A stretch of DNA of 64,000 nucleotides. Origin: Zanthoxylum bungeanum. Its lineage: Eukaryota > Streptophyta > Magnoliopsida > Sapindales > Rutaceae. The stretch spans positions 1 through 64,000 of the forward strand of contig SKCR01033443.1 of NCBI GenBank assembly GCA_019454045.1, given 5' to 3'. Within the stretch, counting starts at the first letter, position 1. Each line of letters opens with the position of its first letter. The notes beneath the pieces were generated by a model, which worked only from the letters and a program-made list of their open reading frames with translations, ran no database searches and was not told where the DNA came from. Position numbers and translations under genes: made by a program. Positions 35,081 through 47,484 of the stretch are shown in pieces.

Positions 35081-37662
35081 TTGGTTAGGAATGGTTTGAT
35101 ACCAGATCTTACCATTGAATCCTATCCAACTTGTGAATCCTGTATTCATGGTAAGATGACCAAAGCCCCATTTTCTGGTGTTGGACACCGCACCACTAAT
35201 TTACTGGAACTCGTACATTCTGATGTATGTGGTCCACTAAGTCAGACTGCTCACAGTGGTTATTCGTACTTCATTACCTTTACCAATGATTTGTCACGGT
35301 ACGATTATGTGTATTTGATGCGACATAAATCGGAAACCTTTGAAAATTTCAAAGTGTTCCGAAATGAAGTAGAAAAACAAACTGGTCAATATATTAAATG
35401 CCTTCGATCTGATCGAGGCGGTGAATATATGAGTGGTGAGTTCATGGATTATATGAAGGAGAATGGGATTCTCGCTCAATATACTCCTCCAGATACTCCA
35501 CAGCATAATGGAGTATCTGAGAGGAGAAATCAGACTTTATTGGATATGGTCTGATCGATGTTGAGTTTCACAGATTTGCCCTATTACTTATGGGGCTACT
35601 ATCTTTTAACAGCTGCACATCTTTTGAATAAGATTCCTTCAAAAGCTATTCCTACGACACCGTATGAGATATGGTTTGGTAGGAGACCAAATCTTAGTTA
35701 CATTAAGGTTTGGGGTTGTCCTGACTATGTCAGTGTGACACAGCAAGATAAGCTTTCGCCTCGAGGTCAAAAGTTTAGGTTTGTCGGATATCCTTCGAAT
35801 ACGAGGGATATCTGTTCTATGATACCGAGCATCGAAATGTGTTCGTAGCTCGCTTCACAAAATTTCTAAAAGTAGAATTTTTGTCAGAAGGTGGTAATCA
35901 TAGACATGTTGAGCTTGATGAAGTCCAGCCTGAAAACAACGAACCAACAGAGGAACCTGAAGTTCAAGTAGATGAATGACCTTCAACGCACACACTCCGT
36001 ATGTCAGAAAGGGTATCTAGACCTCCTGAACGCTTGTATTTGATACAAGAAAAGAGTCTAGATGTTCTCTTAATTGAAGAGACTGATCCTTTCACCTATA
36101 GAGAATCGATGTTGGACATCGACTCCGTGAAATGGCAAAGTGGCATGAAATCCGAGTTAGACTCAATGCATGAGAATCAAGTTTGGGACTTGGTTCCTCT
36201 TTCCGAAGGAATTGTTCCTATCGGTTGTAAATGGGTTTACAAGAGGAAGTGCGGGCCTGACGGTAAGGTTGAAACTTACAAGGCCCGACTGGTAGCAAAA
36301 GGTTACACGCAGCGACCTGGCGTCGACTATGATGAAACTTTTTCACCAGTATCAATGCTTAAGTCTATTCGGATTTTGCTTTCTATAGCTGCATATCATG
36401 ACTATGAGATTTGGCAAATGGATGTGAAAACGGCTTTTCTGAATGGATTTCTTGATGAAGAAATCTATATGGAACAACTAGAAGGTTTTGCATCCAGTGA
36501 AAACTCGGGTATGGTATGTAAGCTTAAGAAGTCCATTTATGGACTTAAACAAGCTTCACGAAGTTGGAATCTTCGATTCGATGAGATTATTAGATCGTCT
36601 GGTTTTCTCAAGAATTAGGAAGAATCTTGTGTGTATCAGAAGGCCAGTGGGAGCATGGTCGTATTTTTAGTCCTATATGTTGATGACATCCTAATCATTG
36701 GGAATGATTTAGGAATGTTACAAAGCGTCAAAGCGTACCTTTGTAAGAATTTCTCCATGAAGGACCTGGGAGAAGCTTCCTATGTTTTAGGGATAAAACT
36801 CTATAGAGATAGACAAATGAGGCTGATTGGGTTATCCCAATCAACGTACATAGATAAGATCTTGGAACGGTATAATTTTGGTAACTGTAAGACAACAAAC
36901 ATACCGTTCAGACATGTGATTCATCTTTCAAAGAAGATGAGTCCACAAACAGAAGATGAGAAGGTTAGAATGTCTAATAAACCTTATGCTTCGTGTTTGG
37001 GTAGCATAATGTATGCCATTTTATGTACAAGGCCTGATATCAGTTTCGCTGTTAGCGTAACTAGCAGATATCAATCTAATCCATGTAATGACCATTGGAT
37101 GGCCATTAAACATATCCTCAAGTATCTTAAAGATACTAAGGATAAGTTAATAATTTATGGAGGAAACAAATTGCAATTTAACGGGTATACGGATTCTGAT
37201 TTCCAATCGGACCTCGATGATAGAAAGTCTACATCTAGATTCGTATTTACCCTTAACAGAGGTGCAGTTTGTTGGAAGAGTTCCAAACAGGGATCAACAA
37301 TAGATTCCACCACTGAGACGGAATATATTACAACTTCTGAAGCTGCAAAAGAGGCTGTGTGGATAAAGAACTTTGTCACAGAATTAGGAGTTGTCCCAAG
37401 TATCGAGAATGGGATTCTGTTATACTGTGAAAATACTGGAGCCATTGCGCAAGCAAATGAACCGAGGGCGCATCAGAAGTCGAAACATGTGTAACGCAAG
37501 TACCACATCATTCGAGAGATTGTGTCGCGAAGGGATATTGTCGTGTGCAAGGTACCGAGTGAAGATAATGTAGCAGACCCGCTGACGAAGGCCATACCTC
37601 CGAAGTTGTTTGATAAACAAGTGGAGTCGATGGGTATTAAATACAATCGTTATTGGCACTAG
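35081..37662 (+). pseudogene. pol: A pol: integrase, RT, RNase H
   Basis: The integrase N-terminal zinc domain is partly deleted (34940-35080). The catalytic Asp 35222, Asp 35411 and Glu 35519 are all kept. TGA at 35552 interrupts the frame, and a single-base shift near 35805 leads into a second frame that continues to TAG 37660. RT shows QMDVKTAFLNG near 36416-36450 and YVDD at 36676-36687; RNase H runs to the C-terminal DPLTKAIPP near 37580. Further stops: TGA 35977, TAG 36616, TAA 37492. In an intact element this polyprotein makes and inserts cDNA. Despite the breaks, the RT core is well preserved, so the copy is younger than C. Confidence 0.93.
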
Positions 37663-37678
37663 AGCAAGTGAGAGTTTT
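37663..37678 (+). other. Polypurine tract of A
   Basis: GAGCAAGTGAGAGTTT lies directly before TGTTGGGG; C has gcaagtgggagaaa at the equivalent place. Confidence 0.8.
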
Positions 37679-40085
37679 TGTTGGGGTTGGTGCTCAGAGC
37701 GCCAATTCCCGGTTGTATTTTGTTTATGAATACTTCTGTAAAACATTATTATTTTGAATAATATATGCAGTTTCTATAATATAATGTATCTTTTAATATG
37801 GTAAAGACATAATGACCTTAGAATGACTAGTCATGGTGCAGTTGCAAAAGTGTCGCAACTGACATTGAGTTGTATCATGACGTTGTCATTCTCAGACAGT
37901 TCCTGGTCAGGGTTTACACTACTTGGTCAGTATAGTAAACCCGTTGAGACCGGTACATGTCGTATGCTGGAATATATGATTCCAATGGTTTCTCAATGAA
38001 CCATAAGTCTTGGAGACTAGTATAGACGTGTAGGTATTTATAGCGGATAAACACTGAACGACTCACCGAAGATTCTTAATGGATGGTACACCAACATCAA
38101 TAAGAATCTTATCGGGTTGAGTAGCACTTGTGATTCTTCGACTTGAGATACCACTGTGGGCGCATGAGACATCTTCTACACTTAGATGGCAGTCACGTCA
38201 CCGATCTACTAAGATCAGACCTCCGCCTGTTCGTTGGGTGTAGATAGATCCTCAGGGTGTCCTGTGTGTATCGAGATAGGATCCGTCAGTTCTGTGTATC
38301 AGAGCATAGGTAGTCCATATGATTAGCAATCAGATAAAAGCCATGGGCCCGTGGTACAATTTAGAAGTTAGTTCTAAATGTTCTTTTTGAGATTGCTAAT
38401 AGAATAGTCGATTGGTTAATCCCTATAGAGATTTGACGTTTACATCTATATCTCTGGGATTTATCCGGATACCTGTGACAGATGAATTCTACATTTTCCA
38501 TGACCTCGACCTGTATGATTCAGCGAGTTTATCCGTGATCGTCATAATTTACGGGTGGATAAATTATGGACACAAAATTAGATTTCGTGACGGGTATGTC
38601 TGAATCTAGAGAGTCTCACTAATGAAATATACTCGTAGAGCACTAGGGCAACAATGATAAATGATGTTGATTATTTATAAAGTCGTTTAAAGGTTAAACA
38701 CAAAATACAAGTGTAGGGACCCGATAGTCATCTCCTTAATTTTTGTGTATTTGCATTTAATGCTTGATTAATTCAAATACACATTAATTAATTGTCAAAT
38801 TGAGATATTTGACTACTATTATAAATATATATATGTATTTGATATTTATTGTAAATATAATACATATATTTAATATATTTGTATTTAATTAATTAATTAA
38901 TTAATTAATTGTTAAATGATTAAATTAATTAAAATATAAATATCTTAAAGCTATGATATTTTATTAATGGCTTGAGTTGCAAATTTTGACTAACTTTAAT
39001 TCATTAAATGGTTTGATGATTAAAGTTAACAAGTTGTAAAGCAAAATTAAATGAAACAAAAAACAAATATAAGATATTTTATGCTATCAAAATTCGGCCA
39101 AGGCTTATTTGTGCAAGTATATATTGTTTTGTTTTCATTTAGGGTTTGCTAACCTAATACACTTTATCAAAAACTCCATTGAAGAAAAGAAAAGAAGCTT
39201 GAGAGAATGAAAGGCAAAAATCAAGAAAAGCTTGGAATTTAGTAAGTATTTCCAACCTTCCATTAGAGAGAAAAATGTTCCTCTTGTTATGGGCTTCACC
39301 TTGTGATGTTCTTGTGTTTTTCCATTATTTATTCTTTGTATTTTTGGTTGATGAAAGTTTGATAAAAGGGTTGATCAGGTATAAAGTTGATAGAATGCTT
39401 ATAAGATGTTAACTAGCATTCTTTTCATGGTTTTAGAAACTTGTTGCTAATCTAGAGTTTTTGACCCACTCTTAAATGACCTAGATTTGATCTATAGTTA
39501 TTTCATTGTGTTGAGACTTGATTTGGATGGAAGAAACATGATTGAAGTATTGGATTTAACCAATTTGGTCTAATTTGTCCAATTTGAAGAAATTGAAAAA
39601 TTAGGGTTTAAGACCACTTCCAAATTTGGGGCTTTTCATTTATATGGTGTATTTGGATGTGTATATGATGCATGTAAAATATTGGGTTGATTGGATTTTG
39701 TCTTAATATGTTTTGAACTTTGGAAGTGCAAAATGCACATTGACATGCTTCATTGAGGCTCTCAGCCTTGGTGATAAAATTTGGGATTTTTATTGCCAGT
39801 TGTATTTTGACATTTGGGATATGTTAAATTCATATTATTAATGATTTAGAATCATTCAAAATTGTTTTGAACAATTTCGGACTAAAATGAACAAAATACA
39901 AAGTATAAGGGTAATTCGGTAAATTCACATAAATTTGATTTATAGTGTTTTATTTCATAATTTGATTATTTGATAATAAAATAAATAAGTTTATTTTATT
40001 AATCCGAGAAAAAGTTTTGAACTTGGGAAATTTTGATTTTCCACTGTTCCGCTGCGTTACCGAATATCCGCAATAAACCCCTACA
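37679..40085 (+). repeat. A 3' LTR
   Basis: Runs from TGTTGGGGTTGG to CCCCTACA. It has one copy of the TTTGGGATTTTTNTTGCC unit where the 5' LTR has two, a longer AATT run near 38884-38912, and GTAAGT near 39242. Confidence 0.93.
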
Positions 40086-40090
40086 GATGG

Positions 40091-41398
40091 AAGTATCACT
40101 TCAGTCATATGGGGATGATGATTACGCAGGGATACAGAACTGGTACTCTAATGGGTTGCAACCATCGGGATAATATGACATGGTCATGATTATCCGATTA
40201 AATAGACTAGTTGCTTGTGATCCGATATATGCTTCGTACGGGGAAGACACTTTTCCAGCATCAGTCCTTGCATGTGACATCCGATACTGGATCGCTATAT
40301 GCAATACTACGTATACTACGACTGCCATAGATTATATATTCCTTTAAGGATATTTTTGGAGAATTGGGTAGGCACGGTGCTTTGCTAGAAGCCAACCATG
40401 TCTCGTAAATCAGAAAGAACGTAGTACGAGGTACTCACGTGTTCGGATAGTTCGACAACAGGATTTACTGCCAACATATCCAGGGATCTCATGGGTCGCT
40501 TCCCAAAGATTCACCGATGATGTATGATTCGAACATAATTAATCTAGGATTAATTAGAGATTTTATCTAGGATAAAATACTATTTGAAGAGAGAAAACAA
40601 TTAATTTGGAATTAATCGATAAAATAATATATTCGATATATTAAATGAAATTAGATTTCATAACGGAATTAAAATTAGATTTTAATTTGGGCGAACGAGT
40701 TAATTTAGAATTAATTCGCTAGCGATGTGAATAGTAATTTTACTAGGCTCAATTAATTAATTAAATTTGATTTAATTACGTCGCAACGGAAAATTCGTTA
40801 ATTCAGAATTAGCGAACCCGAGCCTGGGATATGTTGCGGGCCCATTCGGATTTTGAATCAAGTGGGGTCCACATGTCACATCGCAAGTCACATCACTTGT
40901 CACTTTGTTCACTTTATTGTGATGGAAGTTAGTGAAGACTTGTAAATTACTCAAGGTGATGACTTGATTCACATATACCAAATGTTGGATATTTGGTATA
41001 TCATCATTTTGATTTTCGAAATAAAAAATAAGTCAACATAACGTCATCTTCCTCTCTCTCTCATTCACGATTTTTCACTCTCTCCCTCTCCCATTTGGCT
41101 TGGTCGAAACACTCTAAAAGGAAGAAGAAAAATTGTGGCAATTTTTCAAAGTGCTAGCACACCAAAGGAATCATATAAGGTGATAGGGAAACCAATCCCA
41201 AGAGATTGGAATCAAGATCAAAGCTAGGAGCTTGGATTCAACATTCAAAGAGGAGCTTGGAGGAACTTTTTAAAGCAAAATTTTTGTTATCAACGCATCC
41301 TATATCCGATCAAAGTGAGTTTATTTCCGCTATTCTCCTTAATGTATTCACATGTTTTATGCTTGAATTGATCTTGGGAACACCTTAGAAACCCAACA
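40091..41398 (+). repeat. E 3' LTR, second part
   Basis: Resumes after the GATGG flank and ends CCCAACA, colinear with 1712-2877. From 41399 the sequence is gypsy H. Confidence 0.9.
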
Positions 41399-41493
41399 CA
41401 AACAAGATGGTAATGTACATAAGAACAGTTCCGAATGATCAGAAATAAGGACGGAGAAATTTCGAGGACGAAATTTTTATAAGGAGGGGAGGA

Positions 41494-44390
41494 TGTAATA
41501 TCCCGAGTTTTTCGGAACAGTGCCGGAAGGTTTCCGAATTGAAGTTAAGGTTTTGGAACAAGATGGTAATAAAAAATCAGGGTTTATGTGTTGGGAAATA
41601 GATTGGAATATTTTAAAGTGAAGATTCCCCGCGTTGGAAAACGCGTGGTTTTGAGAACCGGTTACGCGATTTCTGTTTTATCAGTTATACGCGTAAAAGT
41701 ATCTTATTTCAGCTATAAAACTTTCAAACGAACTTCGATTGAGCTGATTCTTGAACCATCAGACTCGTTTCCCGAGACAAACAACTTTCATGTTGAACAC
41801 TTTTCAAAATTTGTATCAGAAAGGCTTTAAAAATATGATATTTCTAGAAAGTTCCATGACATGGGCATAATTGTAATTTTCAAGGGTCATAACGAAATTT
41901 TCAAAAACTTTCCTATATATACCCTGATGTTTCTCATAATTGCGAAAATTGCATAAGAAACCAAAACCCTCCAAGTCGCCCCTCCTCCTCAAAAATGCAT
42001 TTTGGTTCTTTAGGCTCGTCGGCCTGCCAGCCGGCCACCACTGGCCGACCGACGGCCCAGGGGGTGCGCCCACTCACCCCCTGTCTGAAGGTGGCCGGAG
42101 GCGGCCCCAGATCACCGCCAGCAGTGAGAAAAAAAAAGAACATATGTGCGAGATGGGTTTCTTGATCCGGGCTCGTCGCTTCATTTCATGACCCGAGCCA
42201 CCCGTCAAATCGAAGCTCTCGAAGAGTACTACAAGTTGGCGGTGATGGATTTTCCATTCCATGCCCGGTTTCACGCAAAATGAGGAAGAAAGGTTCGGAT
42301 GAGTAGTTACCATGATTAACAGTAGTTTCGATCGGAATTCTGTCGATTCCAGTACGTTTGTGGGATCGTTTGGAGTTCGTATATAGCCTCGAAATCTCGA
42401 TGTGACTAAGACCTGTAGTGCTCGTGAAGCCATGTTAGTAACTCATGCGATGAGAACTTAAGCTGGTGAATTCGTGTTTTGATTATACGTATATATTTAT
42501 ATATATATATATGTATAGAAATGACTGACATGTTTATGATAAGAAGAAGATAGTTAAGAGATGGTATTGAGAACAAAGTTCAAGGTTATGTATAGATAAG
42601 CCAATCAACCCCCACATATATAGATGTTTTTGTTATTGCCATGACATGAAGTGAAATGTTTGATAGGCCTAATATCTAAGTGTATATATGGATGTACGTA
42701 AGGGTAAGAACCAGTAAAAGTATGGTTACGTGTATGTAAGTGAATATGTAAATGTATGGGTATATAAACATGTATTCGCATGTGTATATATGATGTTAAG
42801 ACATGTATAGGTCGGGTATATGGCATAGGTATATGGAATAAATCATGGTTTCTAATTTGGTAAAGGTGAAGCTCTAGTACGTATGCGATGAGATATGTTT
42901 ATGAATGAATACTTCCGATAAGAAATTTAGAAATAAAGTGTATTTGATTGATAAGTTAAATATATGAAGATTGTTAAAGGCTATGGTATCAGAATTTGAT
43001 GTTATGTTCATATGTTTGATGTAAGTGCATATGTATACGAAGATTCAGATAATAGACAATGTTTGGCATGTATGTGCTTGTGTATGAGAGGTCGTGTGAT
43101 GAGTTTGTGTCACGTGATATGTGTGCGCGTGTGTATGTTTAATTGGGTGATAATTTCGTGGTGTAATAGTCGAGCTGATTAGGAATTCGTTCAGACGAAA
43201 TTCATCTCATACCTATTCTAAAATAGGTAACGAGTCTCGTACGAGCATTGTGTCCATAAGCCAATCGTATGTATGTGCTGTGAATGATGTGATCTTTGAT
43301 GTGTCGGTTGTTGTGTGTGCTTCGTGGTTGGTTGGTTGATGTTTGTAAATATGTTTGAGTGTCTGTATGTGTATGATAACACTCGTGTTATGTATGGATC
43401 GTGTATTCTTATGTGAAATGAATGGGTGATTTGAAACCAATGAGAATATCAGAGGTTATAAAGCATGTTTGCCAAGTTGTAATGGTATGTACGTATATTT
43501 ATAAGAACTATGATATGTATTTGCATGTATATAAGATAAGTATGTTTGAATTGAAGGAAATGTGATTGTTTCATCGATTTGATGATATTTCAAATATGGA
43601 TATTTGTGATAAGAATTATAGATGTATGACTTCGTGTTTCATGTGATTGAAGTGGAATTAATGTTAAATGATATACTCTATGGTATTCGAGTTTTCCTTT
43701 GTATGTTTTGAATCTTAGTTATGAGATTGGCATGTATGTAAACATGAAGATATGAAACCTTGACGTAAATAAAGTATAAATGATAACAAAAGTTGAAATC
43801 TCTTAACTCGTCGTAACTTAGTAAATTTGACAAAACTTCTAATGTGGTTGACTTATATGAATTGTTTGCGTGTAGTGTTAGCATGGTTACTTACTGAGTT
43901 TTTATAACTCACACCAAACCAGTTTGCTAGTTTTACAGGTTGGCTACCTAATGGGTCAACCATTTCAACTTTGGAAGGCATGCTCGAGGTGCGTATAACC
44001 CAAGCGGCAGTCACCCTCGCAAGTGTCCTGAAAAGGTTTAGAAGCATAGGATTTGTGATTCACGTTCTGTTGTTTTTGTGCTGAGCGTTAGGTTTGTATT
44101 AATAAGTTAAAGTTTTGATTGTTTACGATGTTGTGGGCACATAGTCCTTGAGAGTTGATAGATGATGTGGGCACGTAGCACTTAGGTTGTGGTTTTGATG
44201 AGTTTTATGTGGACCTGAGGTCCTTTTATTAGTTTGATGTTTTCTTATATTCTGTTTGATGCTGGACTGCGATCCACGTTGTCCAGTTTTAGGATACATC
44301 ATGCCGAATTTTCGGTAAATTCAGAGACTTATGGAGATGGGTCAATCCTGTCTCCTGCCGGTAGCATCCTGCCTCTGGCGGGGTGTTACA
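41494..44390 (+). repeat. H 3' LTR (2897 bp)
   Basis: Runs from TGTAATATCCCG to CGGGGTGTTACA, with inverted termini. TATATATA at 41914-41921 is a likely TATA box, about 100 bp upstream of a GC-rich island (42015-42120). From about 42480 to 43600 it is low complexity: AT runs, then TG/GTAT-rich sequence. Short ORFs on both strands near 41816-42433 follow the GC island and have no recognised product. Confidence 0.88.
41914..41921 (+). promoter_or_regulatory. Candidate TATA box of H LTR
   Basis: TATATATA in an AT-rich context, followed about 30 bp on by a plausible start region. Position inside the LTR fits a U3 promoter. Confidence 0.55.
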
Positions 44391-46688
44391 TAGACAAAGA
44401 CTCGATAATATATTTTGTAGTGCGTAGTTATACAGTAGTTTGTAATTTACATTGGGAAGTATATTATCAACTAAATTTCCTAGTCAAGATTTACTGACAC
44501 GGGTCGGTTATTAAAATCCGCTGAGACCAGTACATGTCGTATATCGAGACTTGGTCCGATGGTTTATCCCAAAGAACCATGAGTATTGGGAGACTCGTAT
44601 AGATATATAGGTGTTTATTTGATAAATACTGAATGACTCACCGAAGATTTCCTAATAGATGGTACACCAACATCAATAAGAATCTTCTCGAGTCGAGTAG
44701 TATAATTGTTCTTCTACTTGAGATACCACAGTGGATATATGAGATATCCTCCACACTTTGATGACAGTCACGTCATATTTAGATCAGACCTCCTCATGTT
44801 CGTTGGGTATGGACTGATGCTCATGATATCCTGTGAGTATCAGATAGAATCCGTCAGTCCAGTGTACAAAGCATAGGTATCATGTACGTATTTGCGATCT
44901 AGTAAATCCATGGTCGTGGGATACTTTGGAAGCGAGTTCCGAGTGCTATTTAGAGATCGTAAATTTAAAAGTCGACTATATTATACCTTAGGGATTTAAC
45001 GTTCTTATCTATATCCCCGACATAATATTGAAAGCCTGTGACGGAGGGATTATCCGTATGCATTGACCTCGACTTACATAGTTTAGCGAGATTAGCCGTG
45101 GTCGTCATAATTAATGAGTGAGTGAATTATGGACATGAAATTTGATTATGTGACGGATAAACTTAAACTTAGAGAGTCCCACAATATAAAGTGTACTCGT
45201 TGAGCACTTGGGCAGCGCGTTATGAATAATATAGATTATTCATAATACTTCACTGGGTTAAATGAGTTAATTCGAATTGTTTAAACGGTTAAACAAAAAT
45301 ACATGTATTAGGGGCATTTCGGTCAATTAATAATTAATATGTATTTGTATTTGATACAAGATTTGATTTGATACATAGTAATTAATTATCAAATGAGACT
45401 TTGATACATGCCATTAATATATGTATTTATTATTTAATATAAATAAAAATACATATATAATAATAATCGCAATAATTAATTATTTAGATGTTTAAATGTT
45501 AAATATCTAGATAATTAAATTATATCAATATTACATAATTGTTATGCAATATGTTTGATTATTATTGGTTACATGTGGCATGATTATATTAAGCTTAAGG
45601 TTTACAAATTGGATTTGTTAACTTAAAGTTTATTATTATTTTATTAGTTTAAATTGTAGAAATGACCGTAATACCCCTCAAAGTCGGTTAAGGCTAATTT
45701 TTTAAGTTGAAAATTTTGTTTTCTCTTTCACAAGCTTGCCATGGCCGAATCCTTTGATAAAGAAAAGGTCTCGAAATTTTTTTGAAGAAAGTGAAGAAAT
45801 CAAGAAAAAGTTTAAGGAAATTAGGAGATTTGGAGGTAATCTTCATAACTCTTAAACTTAGAAAGCTTTTTTTATTTTTCTTGAGCATCTAGACAAGTTC
45901 TAGGGTTTATTCCTTTCTTATATTTTGGGACATTTTGATTTGGAGGATGGATTTGGTGGGTAGATGCATGTGTGAAGGTAGATTGAATAATATTAGTGTA
46001 ATATTAGTTCAATTTTATCATTTGATGACTTCTTGCCATTGTAGAGTGTTATGACCACTCTTGTAACTCATAGAATTGTTCTTGATTTCTTTATTTGTGG
46101 TGACTTTGGTTGGTGTAAGTATTAATATGATTAATGTTGAGAAAATTGGATTTAAAGCATGAAAAATGATATTTTTAGTTACCAAATCAGATCTGGAATT
46201 TTTGTATTTTTGGTGATGAAAAGTATGTTGTATAAATGTATTGGATGTGTTTTGGGCATTGGAACAATTGTGGGAAATTATTTCGGAGTTGAAATATGCG
46301 AAAACGGCGGAAAACAACGTTACCGGGTGAGTTTCGGGCTTACCGGGTGTCCGCTGTCCAAACAGTGAATTGGTCACTGTTTAGGCAGCCCATGAACTGC
46401 CCGAGTACTATTGGGGCTGACCTGGGCAGCCCCCGTATGTATTGGTTGGTCGGTTCGGATAAAAATATGTTTTATGCCACTTTGCGGAAAAATATTTTCG
46501 TAAAAGTTTCGCGATGTTTCTAACCTATTTATGTCGTTATTTGATATCGAATAAATATGTTTAGGTGAAATATAAAGAATTATTCATATTGAATATTGAA
46601 TAATTTATTTGGTAATTTTAAAAGTTTTTAAAGTTACGATTTCGCCCGAACCGCGCACTTCCGCTGCTCCCGCGTTAAAACCCCAACA
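44391..46688 (+). repeat. C 5' LTR, 3' portion
   Basis: Matches the C 3' LTR from TAGACAAAGAC onward (53219-54370) and the A LTR more loosely. It contains atggccgaatcc near 45740 and a GGTAATC site near 45835 at the place of A's GTAAGT. It ends near CCCCAACA; the exact end is uncertain by three bases. Confidence 0.85.
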
Positions 46689-46691
46689 ACA

Positions 46692-46703
46692 TGGTATCAG
46701 AGT
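46692..46703 (+). other. Primer binding site of C
   Basis: TGGTATCAGAGT, one mismatch from the iMet type, right after the LTR. Confidence 0.9.
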
Positions 46704-47479
46704 AGGTCTGATCCTTCATCCATTACATTGGTCATGCTTGATATATGATATATAATTCAATTTTGATATTTTCACATGCATGTAATTTATATGTTTCTTA
46801 ATTTTTCGGTTCTACACTAATGGAAAACATAACAGAAATTTAATGGTTAAGTTAAGTTATGTTTTCCCAGGTAGAATTAAATTGTTGAGAAATTGATCTA
46901 GATTATATATCTGCATTTGATGTAGAGTAATAACCCTTTTTAGGAATATCACCGCTTAAATAAGGCATTAAAGTAACTAGTATTAGGAATACTTGTTACT
47001 TGGTCCGCCTTGTCAGTACGGATGCAAATGATTTCATGATGTTGTAGCTGTATCGTGCCAAAGCTGTGCATTTATGACTGATGGCAGTTCATTTACGCCG
47101 GTAGAACTTATATGATAATAGACAAATTCAAGTGAAAGTGGAAATCCCGAACGTGCCAAAGCTGTCAGGACTTTATCGGTAGCTTGAGTTTGTCACTGAC
47201 AATTGAAGCCTTGATACGCCTCATGTGAACATGCCAACGCTGTCACAACGAGAAATGGTCAGGATCGAAATCAGGAGTCACAGTGAGTGTGATTGACAAT
47301 GAGTTATCTACCTGTGAATATACGTTGGCGAGAACGTGCCAAAGCTGTGAGTCGAAATATATTCATGGGTCCACTTCTCACTATGTAATTCAATTTAATT
47401 ATTGGATTCCCGTTTTCCATTGGGGATTACGGTATTACATAAAGTAGTGGGAGGCACTGCTGGGTTAAGAATCCATAAC
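46704..47479 (+). other. Untranslated leader of C with four spaced motifs
   Basis: CGTGCCAAAGCTGT-like motifs lie at about 47054, 47152, 47230 and 47335, in the same order and nearly the same spacing as in A's leader. No ORF. The leader continues after the solo LTR at 49561 and ends near GGTTGCAG (49687-49694), at the place of A's gag start. Confidence 0.8.
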
Positions 47480-47484
47480 TAAGG
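47480..47484. repeat. Left target site duplication of solo LTR (TAAGG)
   Basis: Perfect match to 49561-49565. Confidence 0.92.

Larger units (their letters stand above)
30548..40085 (+). mobile_element. Element A: full-length Ty1/copia retrotransposon
   Basis: LTRs at 30548-32986 and 37679-40085 (2439 and 2407 bp), PBS at 32990, gag from 33747, pol to 37662 and a PPT before 37679 make a complete 9.5 kb element in E's 3' LTR. Flanks TATGA (30543-30547) and GATGG (40086-40090) are a worn 5 bp duplication; undisturbed relatives read gtcaagatggaag here (58350). The LTRs differ at roughly one base in twenty in the first 230 bases and less later. Coding is interrupted, so the copy is inactive. Layout and gag/protease motifs recall the Tork/Angela branch of plant copia, which is inference. 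Confidence 0.93.
1712..41398 (+). mobile_element. Element E: Ty1/copia retrotransposon carrying four nested insertions
   Basis: The parts, in order: 5' LTR remnant 1712-2877, PBS 2879, leader 2891-5118, gag 5119-5231 and 15164-15867, protease to RNase H 26832-29936, PPT 29940-29950, 3' LTR 29951-30547 plus 40091-41398. G, D, F and A interrupt it; removing D and F rejoins the gag reading frame and the gag/protease linker. The domain order with integrase before RT defines copia. The 1712-2877 and 40236-41398 LTR parts are clearly homologous, with about 20 mismatches in the first 370 bases, so E is older than its inserts. It lies in gypsy H just upstream of H's PPT; its left end is outside the window, so no TSD can be checked (right flank CAAAC). 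Confidence 0.9.
41399..44390 (+). mobile_element. Element H: Ty3/gypsy tail and 3' LTR
   Basis: 41399-41493 contains TTTCGAGGACGAAATTTT followed by the purine tract AAGGAGGGGAGGA, the standard tail and PPT of plant chromovirus-type gypsy elements. The rest of H, including its pol, would lie left of the window because E is inserted just here. H sits in C's 5' LTR: C resumes at 44391 with TAGAC, where the uninterrupted C 3' LTR reads ...attagacaaag (53218). Confidence 0.88.

Noticed and set aside
36631..37494. 287-codon ORF as an intact RT gene
   Set aside because: It is a segment of A's polyprotein between in-frame stops at 36616 and 37492 and lacks the N-terminal half of RT.
41816..42433. 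Several overlapping ORFs around the H LTR GC island as captured host gene exons
   Set aside because: Both strands are open only because of GC content, no domain is recognisable, and the segment lies within defined LTR ends.
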